Part shown: piece after piece, positions 56,526 through 63,662 of the stretch
Layout of the letters: each line of letters begins with the position of its first letter
Numbering within the stretch: position 1 is the first letter of the stretch
Assembly (NCBI RefSeq): GCF_007713465.1
Contig: NZ_VMSG01000011.1
Coordinates: forward strand, 111,971-175,970
DNA: 64,000 bases
Source: Pseudomonas sp. H3(2019)
GTDB taxonomy: Bacteria > Pseudomonadota > Gammaproteobacteria > Pseudomonadales > Pseudomonadaceae
Direction: 5' to 3'
Translations under genes and position numbers: made by a program
Notes under the pieces: model-generated
The model's input: only the letters and a program-made list of their open reading frames with translations
The model's database searches: none
Told to the model about the DNA's origin: nothing

Positions 56526-57735
56526 TCCGCCGGTGCTTGCGGGCGAGCAGTTGCTCGCCCGCTTCAAAGCGCTGGACGGGTTTCTGACCGAACACCAGAC
56601 GCTCTGGCGACCGAGACCGTTTACCCTTCGACAACTGCCGTGGGAAGCGACCTATCCCGAATTGGCGGATTGGCTACGCCGGCGTTCGCTGGAAGACGCG
56701 GAAACCAGCCATAACCATCCTGAGCACCTTCTGGCGCCCGCGCCTTTTCCAGGACTGGCAGCGCAGGCCATCGCCCTCAGCGCTATAGGCAACCTTCCCG
56801 TTCATTCGACCGAGCCTGCGAGCCGACGGCTGAACGTCGACGTGCCCGGGCGCAAATGGCAGCAGATCGAAACCTTCGCCGGTTGCCTGCAATTTTCCGC
56901 AAAGCCCCGGCACTGGCTCGACTGGTGTTCAGGCAAAGGTCATTTGGGCCGACGCCTGCTGCAAGCCGGCCAACAACTGACCTGCCTGGAATATGACCCG
57001 GCGCTGATCGCCAGCGGTCAGGCGCTGAGTCAGCACCATCACCTCATGGTCAATCACTTCCAACAGGATGTGATGGCAAGCGATGCGGCTGCTTACCTGA
57101 ACGCCGAACACACGCCGGTCGCCCTGCACGCCTGCGGCGACTTGCACGTACGGCTGATGCAACTGGCCAGTGCGGCGGGTTGCAAACAACTGGCCATTGC
57201 GCCCTGCTGTTATAACCGCATCAGCGCTCGCCAGTATCAGCCGCTGTCCGACGCGGCTAAAGGCTCCGACCTACAGCTTTCCCTCGACGATCTCGCGCTG
57301 CCGCTGAGCGAAACCGTCACCGCCGGTGCCCGCGTCCGGCGCCAGCGCGATACATCGATGGCCCGCCGCCTGGCCTTCGACCTGCTGCAACGGCAACTGC
57401 GCGGTTGTGACGACTACCTGCCAACACCGTCGTTGCCCAGCGCCTGGCTGGATAAACCCTTCGCCGATTACTGCCGCGACCTGGCAGCGCTGAAAGACTT
57501 ATCCACAGTCCCGGCGCAGGATTGGTCGACGCTGGAAGCCGCTGGCTGGGAACGCCTGGCCCAGGTGCGCAATCTGGAGCTGCTACGCGGCCTGTTCCGG
57601 CGCCCGCTGGAGCTGTGGCTGGTACTCGACCGAGCACTGTTTCTCGAAGAACAGGGTTATTCGGTTCGATTGGGTTTATTCTGCGAAACCCCACTGACAC
57701 CGCGCAATTTGATGCTGCTCGCCGAGCGTCGATGA
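56506..57735 (+). CDS. Class I SAM-dependent methyltransferase (Methyltransf_32 / GSTCD-like)
   Basis: 409 residues. SAM site W-C-S-G-K-G-H-L-G-R near 145-154, V-A-L-H-A-C-G-D-L near 205-213 and A-I-A-P-C-C-Y-N near 228-235 are those of the methyltransferase group that includes METTL25 and GSTCD; acceptor unknown. The ATG lies inside the HisM-like gene (20-base overlap), so it is expressed with the transporter, although no functional link is evident. A GTG/ATG slightly downstream cannot be excluded. Confidence 0.82.
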   Translation: MPARDVDPPVLAGEQLLARFKALDGFLTEHQTLWRPRPFTLRQLPWEATYPELADWLRRRSLEDAETSHNHPEHLLAPAPFPGLAAQAIALSAIGNLPVHSTEPASRRLNVDVPGRKWQQIETFAGCLQFSAKPRHWLDWCSGKGHLGRRLLQAGQQLTCLEYDPALIASGQALSQHHHLMVNHFQQDVMASDAAAYLNAEHTPVALHACGDLHVRLMQLASAAGCKQLAIAPCCYNRISARQYQPLSDAAKGSDLQLSLDDLALPLSETVTAGARVRRQRDTSMARRLAFDLLQRQLRGCDDYLPTPSLPSAWLDKPFADYCRDLAALKDLSTVPAQDWSTLEAAGWERLAQVRNLELLRGLFRRPLELWLVLDRALFLEEQGYSVRLGLFCETPLTPRNLMLLAERR

Positions 57736-58046
57736 CCCCCTTCATTTCGATTAACAGCCTGTGGATAAGTCTGTTGATTAAACTTGGAGAAAGCCTTTGG
57801 ATCCATGGCTTTTAGGCCATAAAAGCGCTTGGTCATTTTTTGTTCATATTGGAAAACAGGCGAAAAAACAGCCAGTTGCGATTTATTGAGAACGGCTCCA
57901 CAAAATAAGCCGTAAACGCAGCGAATCCACCTCCCGCTGTGCATAAGCATTAATCCGAATGGTCATAACCAACTTCCGCCACTTGAACTATCGTTGCCAA
58001 GCGCCAGAAATCTCTGACGCTCAGGACAGCAAGGAGCTGGGAAACA
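57736..58046. other. Intergenic region before the deaminase-like gene
   Basis: Rather A+T-rich, with a short inverted repeat CCATGGCTTTTAGGCCAT-like at about 57802 and no reading frame I would support. AAGGAG at about 58030 belongs to the next gene. Confidence 0.45.
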
Positions 58047-59288
58047 ATGACCACACTGAAAAGTGCACAGGAAGCCGTCGATACCGTCGCCAACCAGGCC
58101 ATTCTCGCGGCCATTCAACAAACTTTCGCCGTTGGCGGGGCGATCATCAACAACGCCACTGGCGAAGTTATCGCAGCACTTCACAACAACGTGTTAATGC
58201 CTTTTCCGGGGAGCGGCACCACCTACTTCCTCCCCCATGACCCGACCGCCCATGGCGAGCGACAACTGGTGGACTGGTACTACGCAAAAGCGGAATCGCT
58301 GAAACTTCCACCGCCCAACAAATTGACCATCGTGACCACGCTGGACCCTTGCGCCATGTGCGCCGGCGCTCTGCTCACCGCAGGATTCAACGTCGCCGTG
58401 AGTGCGATCGATGACTACGCGGGGGTTAACTACAACAGCCAGTTCAACTTCCCGTCATTGCCGCCGCACATTCGTCAGCAGGCACAAAAAACCTGGGCGT
58501 ATTACGCGGTCGCTGCGCCTGTCAGCCGTGCCTATCAAGGCTCAATGAGCCCGGTGTTTGGCGGCCAGACCATCGACTCGGCGGCGTACTACCTCACCAG
58601 CTCGATCTTCTCTGCCAGCGTCGACACTGTGCGCAAAGCGAGCAACAACAGCGGTCTAGAGCCTTCGAAACTGAAAAACCCGGCCACGCTGCCGGCGAAC
58701 AGCCCGGTACGCCAGGCATTGACCAAAGTGAGTCCGTACGCCTTGACGGTCACCTCCAGCAACCCGCGCGACCCAGGTGCAGAACTGGCGCCGCCACTGC
58801 TGAAAACTGCCCAACAAGCCAGTGTGTTCAACTCGGTGGCCTTGCTGGATCCCTTTGGCAACCTGCTGGTGTGCCTGGGCGGCGTGGAAAACCAGTCGCC
58901 GATTCGCACGGCATTCATGGAAACCACCCGCAGCTATGCGGTCATGCGCTGGACCCTGATGAACGACCCGGACCCGGCGGTACGTGCCCAGGCCGAGCAG
59001 TACCTGACACACCCAAAATACGGCACCTTCGTGTTCCTCTACGCGCCGGACCCGACTACCCCGCAGGCGGTGATGACCTTCGGCGCGTACGGCTCGACCA
59101 TGGAAGGCCCGGTGCCGCAAAGCTACCCGTCGAACCTGCAATACGTGTTGCTGCCAGGAAACACCACGGCCCAGGAGCTGTCGCAACTGGCCCAGAACCT
59201 GCCACCGTTCTATACCCAAAGCGTGCAGGTGGCTCCCGCCCAAGTCCTGAGCCAGGCCTTGATCAACGCTGTCAAAAGCGGCGTGTAA
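58047..59288 (+). CDS. Cytidine/deoxycytidylate-deaminase-fold protein with a long C-terminal half
   Basis: 413 residues. The N-terminal third has a full zinc-deaminase site: H69-G-E71 (P-T-A-H-G-E-R) and P101-C-A-M-C105-A-G-A. Most deaminases of this fold are 150-200 residues. In the second half, residues about 264-302 (A-L-L-D-P-F-G-N-L-L-V...M-E-T-T-R-S-Y-A-V) resemble the start of another deaminase unit, but with the zinc His missing and no PCxxC, so it may be an inactive duplicate. Substrate unknown. Monocistronic. Confidence 0.72.
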   Translation: MTTLKSAQEAVDTVANQAILAAIQQTFAVGGAIINNATGEVIAALHNNVLMPFPGSGTTYFLPHDPTAHGERQLVDWYYAKAESLKLPPPNKLTIVTTLDPCAMCAGALLTAGFNVAVSAIDDYAGVNYNSQFNFPSLPPHIRQQAQKTWAYYAVAAPVSRAYQGSMSPVFGGQTIDSAAYYLTSSIFSASVDTVRKASNNSGLEPSKLKNPATLPANSPVRQALTKVSPYALTVTSSNPRDPGAELAPPLLKTAQQASVFNSVALLDPFGNLLVCLGGVENQSPIRTAFMETTRSYAVMRWTLMNDPDPAVRAQAEQYLTHPKYGTFVFLYAPDPTTPQAVMTFGAYGSTMEGPVPQSYPSNLQYVLLPGNTTAQELSQLAQNLPPFYTQSVQVAPAQVLSQALINAVKSGV

Positions 59289-59516
59289 CCGACTGACGTT
59301 ATCTGCAAGACCAGGCCCGCCGAACCATCGGCAGGCCTGCCGTGAAAACGTCACCATCGGAACCCTGTCATTCGTTAACAAAAGCATTCCTGCGGGCGAC
59401 ACATTTACACCGCGCGACAACCGTGAACTGATCAAGACGAGCCCTGAAACGCTCAAGCGCACACAAGGGCGAGAACCTTGCCAGAGGCCTGCTGAAAAAT
59501 AGTCAGTAATCAGGGG

Positions 59517-59544
59517 TTTACAGAACCACGCCAGTCGCTATAAT
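59517..59544 (+). promoter_or_regulatory. Sigma-70 promoter of tRNA-Thr
   Basis: TTTACA, 16 bases, TATAAT, then 13 bases to the tRNA. The preceding 59289-59516 has no gene. Confidence 0.75.
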
Positions 59545-59557
59545 CGTCGCCCAACAC

Positions 59558-59633
<76 letters not shown>

Positions 59634-59642
59634 TACAAAACG

Positions 59643-59671
59643 AAGCCCCTGCAGAAATGCAGGGGCTTTGT
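59643..59671 (+). terminator. Terminator of tRNA-Thr, copy 1 of 3
   Basis: AAGCCCCTGCA and TGCAGGGGCTT pair around GAAA, followed by TGTTGTTTC. The block continuing to GGGGTTTGGAAAA (59691) is repeated with changes at 60577 and 61985. Confidence 0.9.
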
Positions 59672-59704
59672 TGTTTCTGGGGTTTGGAAAACCCGCGCTC
59701 CCGC

Positions 59705-60028
59705 CTAGGCCCCTTTACCAAGAAAAGGCGCGGTTTCCACTTCCAGCATCAGCAGCACCATTTCCGTCAATTCGGCGTCGGACTTCTGTCCTGCATAGAG
59801 GTCGTGGAGTGCTTTGGCGAAGGGGATACGCAGGTCCTGGTTTTCTTCGCGGGCGCTATCGCCGTGTTGCATGAGTTCGCTGAGGGCGCGCATCACAGCC
59901 GCTTGCCACCGAGCGGTGGTCCTCGGACCATCGCCGGTGATTGCAATCAACTTATCCTTCGTCAACTGGCGAAGGGCTGGTTCCCGCAACGGCTTATGCG
60001 GCTTTGGGTTGCGAGTGTTCTTTGACAT
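59705..60028 (-). CDS. Small hypothetical protein coupled to the CMD gene
   Basis: 107 residues. Basic N-terminus (K-N-T-R-N-P-K-P-H-K-P), then helical, with W-Q-A-A-V-M-R-A-L-S-E-L near 41-52 and L-L-M-L-E-V-E near the end. I recognise no family. Its ATG lies 35 bases inside the upstream CMD-like gene, so translation is probably coupled. Its end lies against the tRNA-Thr terminator repeat. Confidence 0.65.
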   Translation of the reverse strand: MSKNTRNPKPHKPLREPALRQLTKDKLIAITGDGPRTTARWQAAVMRALSELMQHGDSAREENQDLRIPFAKALHDLYAGQKSDAELTEMVLLMLEVETAPFLGKGA

Positions 60029-60392
60029 ACCGGACGATACTCAGCGTTTCCTGCCGGAACTGCTCGTAGTCGATCTGCTGGGCGTTAATAAAGGTGCTGC
60101 CCATCATGGTCAGCGACCCCATAAAGCTGGCTTCGGAAATTTCCTCGTCGCTCGCACCAAACAAGCGCGCGGCTTCGGTATGGAACAGGGCGCAATACTT
60201 ACAACGGGTCGCCCCGGACACTGCCAGACCTATCAACTCCTTGTACTTGTTAGGAATCCTGGTATCCGCCAGCCAGAAGTCCCGGGCTATTCCCCAGAAT
60301 CCGTTCGCTGCACCTTCCGGCATCTGCTTGATCCACTCCGGTACCTGACCCAGGGTCTGTTCAATTTCCCGATAGGTATCACGAATGGCCAT
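59994..60392 (-). CDS. Carboxymuconolactone decarboxylase / AhpD-like protein
   Basis: 132 residues from the ATG at 60392 (AGGAGG six bases before). The AhpD-like redox site R-C64-K-Y-C67-A-L-F-H71 with an acidic residue before it suggests a peroxidase-type disulfide centre, not lactone decarboxylation. Substrate unknown. First gene of a two-gene unit that converges on tRNA-Thr. Confidence 0.85.
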   Translation of the reverse strand: MAIRDTYREIEQTLGQVPEWIKQMPEGAANGFWGIARDFWLADTRIPNKYKELIGLAVSGATRCKYCALFHTEAARLFGASDEEISEASFMGSLTMMGSTFINAQQIDYEQFRQETLSIVRYVKEHSQPKAA

Positions 60393-60576
60393 TTGGCACC
60401 TCCTTACCTCTCTGGAGACATCTGCACCAGAGGTACAACATAGTTTAGTTCGCTGGCGGCCATGCCAGAGCCGGCAACAGGACGACTCCAGCAACGAATC
60501 CTTAAATATCGTAGAAACAATAGGATGGATTTAGACTTTTTTGGCGCAATGACGGACTACTAAATTCTTGGAGTTA

Positions 60577-60633
60577 TCAAACAAAGCGCCCGCAGCGATG
60601 CGAGGGCTTTGTCGTTTCCGGGGTTTGGAAAAG
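60577..60633. repeat. Diverged copy 2 of the tRNA-Thr downstream block
   Basis: CAAAGCGCCCGCAGCGATGCGAGGGCTTTGTCGTTTCCGGGG follows the same plan as copy 1 (stem, GAAA/CGAT loop, TTTG-TT, GGGGTTTGGAAAA; the last 13 bases are identical). It still forms a terminator hairpin with a mismatch. No tRNA fragment is attached. Confidence 0.7.
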
Positions 60634-60639
60634 CAGCTC

Positions 60640-61350
60640 TCAGTGACCGGCGCTCTGACCACCATCGACGTGCAGGATCTCGCCGGTGACGAATCCGGCG
60701 GAGTCCAGATACACGACGGCTTGGGCGATATCGCTGATCTCGCCCATGTGCCCGACCGGGTGCAAATTGCCCAGCGCTTCGTAGGTTTCTTCGCTGTGCA
60801 TCGGCGTTTTGATGATGCCGGGGCTGACCGCGTTCACACGAATGCCACGCTTGGCGTATTCGATGGCCAGGGATTTGGTCGCGGCGTTGAGGCCGCCTTT
60901 GGTCAACGATGCCAGTACCGATGGCACGCTATCGACAGCGTGGTCTGTCAGGCTGGTGGTGATGTTGACGACGTGGCCGTGGCCTTGTTTTTCCATCTCG
61001 GCGATGGCGAGTTGGGTGATGTAGAAGAAGCCATTCAGGTTCACCGACAGCACAGCGGCGTAGTCCTCGTAGGTATACGCGGTGAACGGCTTGGCGACGA
61101 AGATCCCGGCGTTGTTGACCAGGGTGTCGATACGGCCAAAACCTGCGATCGCTTCACGAATCACCCGCTCGGCGATCGCCGGGTCGCCGATGTCGCCCGC
61201 CACTGTGAGAATGTCCGGATCGGCGGACGGTTTGATCGAACGCGAGGTGGCAACCACCCGGTAATCGAGATCACGAAAGGCCTTGACCATACCCGCACCG
61301 AGACCTTGGGATGCGCCGGTAATAACAATGACTTTTTTCGAAGTGCTCAT
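60640..61350 (-). CDS. SDR family oxidoreductase lacking the catalytic Tyr
   Basis: 236 residues, Rossmann fold with T-G-A-S-Q-G-L-G near 11-18, N-N-A-G at 79-82 and P-G-I-I-K-T-P after strand 6. In the active site Ser133 and Lys151 are present, but the YxxxK tyrosine position is Ala147 (A-S-L-T-K). Either another residue serves as acid/base or it is not a classical dehydrogenase. It is downstream of a tautomerase and a truncated DsbA-family gene on the same strand. Confidence 0.85.
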   Translation of the reverse strand: MSTSKKVIVITGASQGLGAGMVKAFRDLDYRVVATSRSIKPSADPDILTVAGDIGDPAIAERVIREAIAGFGRIDTLVNNAGIFVAKPFTAYTYEDYAAVLSVNLNGFFYITQLAIAEMEKQGHGHVVNITTSLTDHAVDSVPSVLASLTKGGLNAATKSLAIEYAKRGIRVNAVSPGIIKTPMHSEETYEALGNLHPVGHMGEISDIAQAVVYLDSAGFVTGEILHVDGGQSAGH

Positions 61351-61449
61351 GATGAACCTCTACAAAATAATGGAGTTTTAAACGTGATCAATCAGGCTTC
61401 AGCGGGGGCCTGCCATCAGCATCGCTTTACCGGCTAGGTCCTCGGTGGC

Positions 61450-61530
61450 TTACTCCAGTGTCGTCACGCCCAAGGCGCACCACGGGCACACCACATCGGA
61501 GACGAAATCGATGGTGACGGGCTGCCTCAT
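61450..61530 (-). pseudogene. Truncated DsbA-family (FrnE-like) oxidoreductase
   Basis: From the ATG at 61530 (four-base ATGA overlap with the tautomerase gene) runs M-R-Q-P-V-T-I-D-F-V-S-D-V-V-C-P-W-C-A-L-G, the exact N-terminus type of FrnE-like proteins with the CPWC site, but a stop comes after 26 codons where about 210 are expected. The following ~100 bases up to the SDR gene hold only scraps. An internal deletion is the simplest reading. Confidence 0.65.
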
Positions 61531-61742
61531 GACTGCCCCTCTGCCAGTTGCTTTCGGTACTGGGTGGTGGTGATCCCGGCGTAGCCCCAGTTATCGGTGT
61601 CGACTTCTTCGATCACGATGTGGGTCAGGTCGGGACGTTTGTTGAGGACCCGCTCCAGGGTTTCAGTGATTTCGGCGATCACCTGAGCTTTCTGCTCCGA
61701 GGTAACGCCATCGCGGGTAATGCGTACGCTGACGAAAGGCAT
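61527..61742 (-). CDS. 4-Oxalocrotonate tautomerase family protein
   Basis: 71 residues from the ATG at 61742, with the catalytic Pro directly after Met (M-P-F-V-S-V-R-I-T) and the family ending I-V-I-E-E-V-D-T-D-N-W-G-Y-A-G near 42-56. Such small tautomerases act on 2-hydroxymuconate-like enols or serve as dehalogenase relatives. Longer upstream reading is not conserved. First gene of the tautomerase, frnE remnant, SDR unit. Confidence 0.88.
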   Translation of the reverse strand: MPFVSVRITRDGVTSEQKAQVIAEITETLERVLNKRPDLTHIVIEEVDTDNWGYAGITTTQYRKQLAEGQS

Positions 61743-61835
61743 GACGACTCTCCAGAGACCTTCCCTTCGGGATGATGGGCAGGTGGTGGAGATGACTGTA
61801 TGACGTTGCTTTGGTGGGATAAAGATGGGTTCAAG

Positions 61836-61858
61836 TACATCATTAGTGACGTGATGTA
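61836..61858. promoter_or_regulatory. Palindromic operator candidate upstream of the tautomerase gene
   Basis: TACATCA and TGATGTA are exact inverted copies nine bases apart, about 95-115 bases before the tautomerase start. The form fits a dimeric repressor or activator site; no regulator gene adjoins. Confidence 0.45.
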
Positions 61859-61972
61859 ATAAATGTGGGCAGGAGATTGATCTATCTAAACCAGCTCGCC
61901 TCCCCTGAAAAGTCCTAGAGGAGCGCTGATTTTGGAGCCCTGAACTGGCTGTACAGATGGCGAGCCCAAATA

Positions 61973-62034
61973 GTGCCGGCACCATACAAAACAAAGGCCT
62001 CGCAGAAATGCGAGGCCTTTGTTGTTACTGGGGG
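61973..62034. repeat. Copy 3 of the tRNA-Thr end plus terminator block (attachment-site-like)
   Basis: GTGCCGGCACCATACAAAAC (61973-61992) is identical to 59622-59641, i.e. the last 12 bases of tRNA-Thr and 8 bases after it. A terminator hairpin follows (AAAGGCCTCGCA / TGCGAGGCCTTT, TGTTGTTAC), laid out like copy 1. A tRNA 3'-end duplicate at this distance is what site-specific insertion at a tRNA gene leaves behind. Confidence 0.75.
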
Positions 62035-62159
62035 AAGGTTTATAGAGACGCGGAGATTATCGCTCGCGTCTAAGCGAAGACTGTGGGGGAGTTGTTTGTC
62101 CCCCCCACCACCGACCTCACTCCGCACAACAGGCAGCACCCACCACAGTACTTGACGGG

Positions 62160-62444
62160 TCAAACCGCCTGCAGATCACGCAGAGCTTCGGGATGCTGAC
62201 TTGCAACACGCAACAGCGTTTGTGCCGCTCCCGTGGGCTGCCGCCGCCCCTGCTCCCAGTCCTGCAACGTTCGCAAACTGACACCGAGCAGCTTGGCGAA
62301 CGCATTTTGAGAAATACCCACTTTGGCCCGTGCTTCGGCAGCCGCTGACAGCGGCACCTCTGTCAGGCGAGCAACTTTGCCGGCTTTCATTTGACGCACA
62401 GAGTCCAGCAAGTCCTTTTGGAACTGTTCCAGTTCATTGTCCAT
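62160..62444 (-). CDS. XRE-family antitoxin (HigA-like)
   Basis: 94 residues with a helix-turn-helix at about 38-72 (K-V-G-I-S-Q-N-A-F-A-K-L-L-G-V-S-L-R-T-L-Q-D-W-E-Q-G-R) in a toxin-first pair. Its ATG overlaps the end of the toxin frame by 11 bases. It looks intact and can still repress from the palindrome at 62761. Confidence 0.88.
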   Translation of the reverse strand: MDNELEQFQKDLLDSVRQMKAGKVARLTEVPLSAAAEARAKVGISQNAFAKLLGVSLRTLQDWEQGRRQPTGAAQTLLRVASQHPEALRDLQAV

Positions 62445-62752
62445 TGCTGATTTCCTCCTTCAGCTGCTTGAGGAAGGCTGCGGGTAAATTGTCGAACTTC
62501 GCCTTGGTGTAGGCGATCAGCAACCAGATAGAGCCTTCGGAAAGCCGTGTTGTAGTAAATGACACGTGTACCACCTCGTTTGCCCATCCCGCTACGGGAC
62601 CAACGAACCTTGCGCAAGCCGCCGCTGCCAGGAACCACATCACCGGCCAACGGATTAGCTGCCAGCCAAGTAATGAACTCATAACGTTCGCCATCGTCCC
62701 AGATGGACTCAGCATAGCGCTTGAAAATTTCCGTTTCGATAATGGTGTACAT
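62434..62752 (-). pseudogene. RelE/HigB-type toxin, frameshifted
   Basis: From the ATG at 62752 the toxin reads normally (M-Y-T-I-I-E-T, W-L-A-A-N-P, G-S-G-G-L-R-K-V-R-W, G-T-R-V-I-Y-Y-N). It then leaves frame at about 62547-62552 within a CA-rich AACACGG. The expected second half (S-E-G-S-I-W-L-L-I-A-Y-T-K-A-K-F, then L-K-E-E-I) continues in another frame to a stop at 62434. Loss of one CA pair would explain it. As given, translation yields a 121-residue hybrid with a foreign tail that runs to 62387. Confidence 0.8.
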
Positions 62753-62760
62753 GAGCCCGA

Positions 62761-62781
62761 CTATACGGCGTAGCCGTATAG
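62761..62781. promoter_or_regulatory. Palindrome at the toxin-antitoxin promoter
   Basis: CTATACGG and CCGTATAG are exact inverted copies five bases apart, nine bases before the toxin ATG: a likely autorepression site for the XRE antitoxin. Confidence 0.65.
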
Positions 62782-62916
62782 CCAAGCAATGCACGTTTGT
62801 CTGATTGGACCTGGCACATCCGCTAAGACTCTTGGCACCTAAGCCGGCACTTCGCCACGCTTGCAGACTATCAGCCCGCACGCTAGGCTCCCGTCATCGC
62901 TGCAAATTCAGCGAAC

Positions 62917-63127
62917 GGGTTTGGCGACCCGATTTACAATAGGCGCACAGGCGCCACCATTACGATTGCTGGCGTTTTTTTTCGCTCGTACTTTTCTGTT
63001 ATGGCGGCTGTGCGCGGGAGACTTTCGGGTCTGCCGGGTTCCTATTGTCCCGGTTCGCCAACCTGCGTACAGCTGCCACCCATAATCGTTTGGCGACGGT
63101 TCGTGGCAGTTCCTCAACAATAGGAGC
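62917..63127 (+). ncRNA. Structured leader with competing pairings upstream of the DUF3077 gene
   Basis: Four parts in order. E1 (62921-62943) has TTGGCGA and ACAATAGG. Then comes a terminator-like hairpin, CGCCA (62952) / TGGCG (62970) with eight T, whose left arm can also pair with GGCGC at 62942. E2 (63041-63061) is CCTATTGT...TTCGCCAA. E3 (63090-63124) again has TTGGCGA and ACAATAGG, split by a CTGCCAC/GTGGCAG stem. E2 is complementary to both E1 and E3, and E3 includes the AGGAG used by the ORF at 63134. This is the layout of a switch acting on termination and/or ribosome access. A weak promoter (TTGCAG-N17-TAGGCT) ends at 62889. No known RNA class recognised. Confidence 0.55.
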
Positions 63128-63133
63128 TAGACC

Positions 63134-63220
63134 ATGTACAAGATCAATCCGTCTGAACTCTGCGCCAGGCGACCTTCAAGGTCCCATTTCTCCTCCCCAC
63201 GTCGCGGAGGTGCCCAATGA
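63134..63220 (+). CDS. 28-codon leader ORF coupled to the DUF3077 gene
   Basis: ATG with AGGAG seven bases upstream; M-Y-K-I-N-P-S-E-L-C then an Arg/Ser-rich tail. Its TGA overlaps the next ATG (ATGA). It may be a regulatory leader peptide or the shortened front of a DUF6124-like gene, whose products often begin M-F-K-x-x-P-N. No function can be read from it. Confidence 0.5.
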   Translation: MYKINPSELCARRPSRSHFSSPRRGGAQ

Positions 63221-63498
63221 CTAACCCCCAAGACCTGAAAACCATCGGCCTCACACCCTTCTCCATCCACTCCGACCAGCCCCTCTTCCGCGTCAACAGC
63301 GGCGTGCCGATCCGCGAAGCCTTGTCCCACGTTTCCGACTTGCTCCACCTCTCCAAACTGCTGGCCGAAGACGCGGCGATGGAGCGCAATACGGACCGCT
63401 ATGCCTGGGCGTCGCACTATTTGCAGGAGATGAGTAAGGCGGTGATCGATGACGTGGTGAAAGTGCTGGGCGCGCCGGGTAACAACCGCAGCCAGTAA
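63217..63498 (+). CDS. DUF3077 domain protein
   Basis: 93 residues: T-I-G-L-T-P-F near 11-17, then F-R-V-N-S-G-V-P-I-R-E-A-L-S-H-V-S-D-L-L near 29-48 and a C-terminal helix ending V-I-D-D-V-V-K-V-L-G. Pseudomonads carry many such small genes, often single and behind similar leaders. Function unknown. GGAGGTG precedes the ATG. Translation is coupled to the leader ORF. Confidence 0.85.
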   Translation: MTNPQDLKTIGLTPFSIHSDQPLFRVNSGVPIREALSHVSDLLHLSKLLAEDAAMERNTDRYAWASHYLQEMSKAVIDDVVKVLGAPGNNRSQ

Positions 63499-63529
63499 CG
63501 TCGTGACCTGAACCTGATCCGCATACAAG

Positions 63530-63557
63530 AAAAAGCCCCGAATCATTCGGGGCTTCT
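63530..63557 (-). terminator. Intrinsic terminator reading leftwards
   Basis: AAGCCCCGAAT and ATTCGGGGCTT pair around C; the T-run (TTTTTC) follows only on the minus strand. So something on the minus strand to the right is likely transcribed. Confidence 0.8.
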
Positions 63558-63569
63558 ACATGGTCCGGC

Positions 63570-63662
63570 TCAGACTTCGCTGACTTCAAACACGAACGAG
63601 ATCTTTCGGCTGCTGGCGCTCCAGACGTAGCGGATGGACGTACGCACGCCAGTGGTTGTCAT
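63570..63662 (-). CDS. Very small ORF of unknown function (30 residues)
   Basis: ATG at 63662 with GGAG five bases upstream, reading M-T-T-T-G-V-R-T-S-I-R-Y-V-W, rich in Ser/Arg/Val, and ending 13 bases before the leftward terminator. A 16-codon GTG frame just before it (with AGGAG) ends at TGATG over the ATG. Either a small-protein operon or the end of a decayed gene. Confidence 0.35.
   Translation of the reverse strand: MTTTGVRTSIRYVWSASSRKISFVFEVSEV

Noticed and set aside
59634..62034. Integrative element or prophage with its own integrase at tRNA-Thr
   Set aside because: No integrase, excisionase or phage gene is present; only the repeat traces support insertion.
62387..62752. Toxin frame taken as an intact 121-residue protein
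   Set aside because: Its last third is out of the family pattern and runs through the antitoxin start, whereas the conserved second half is found in another frame.
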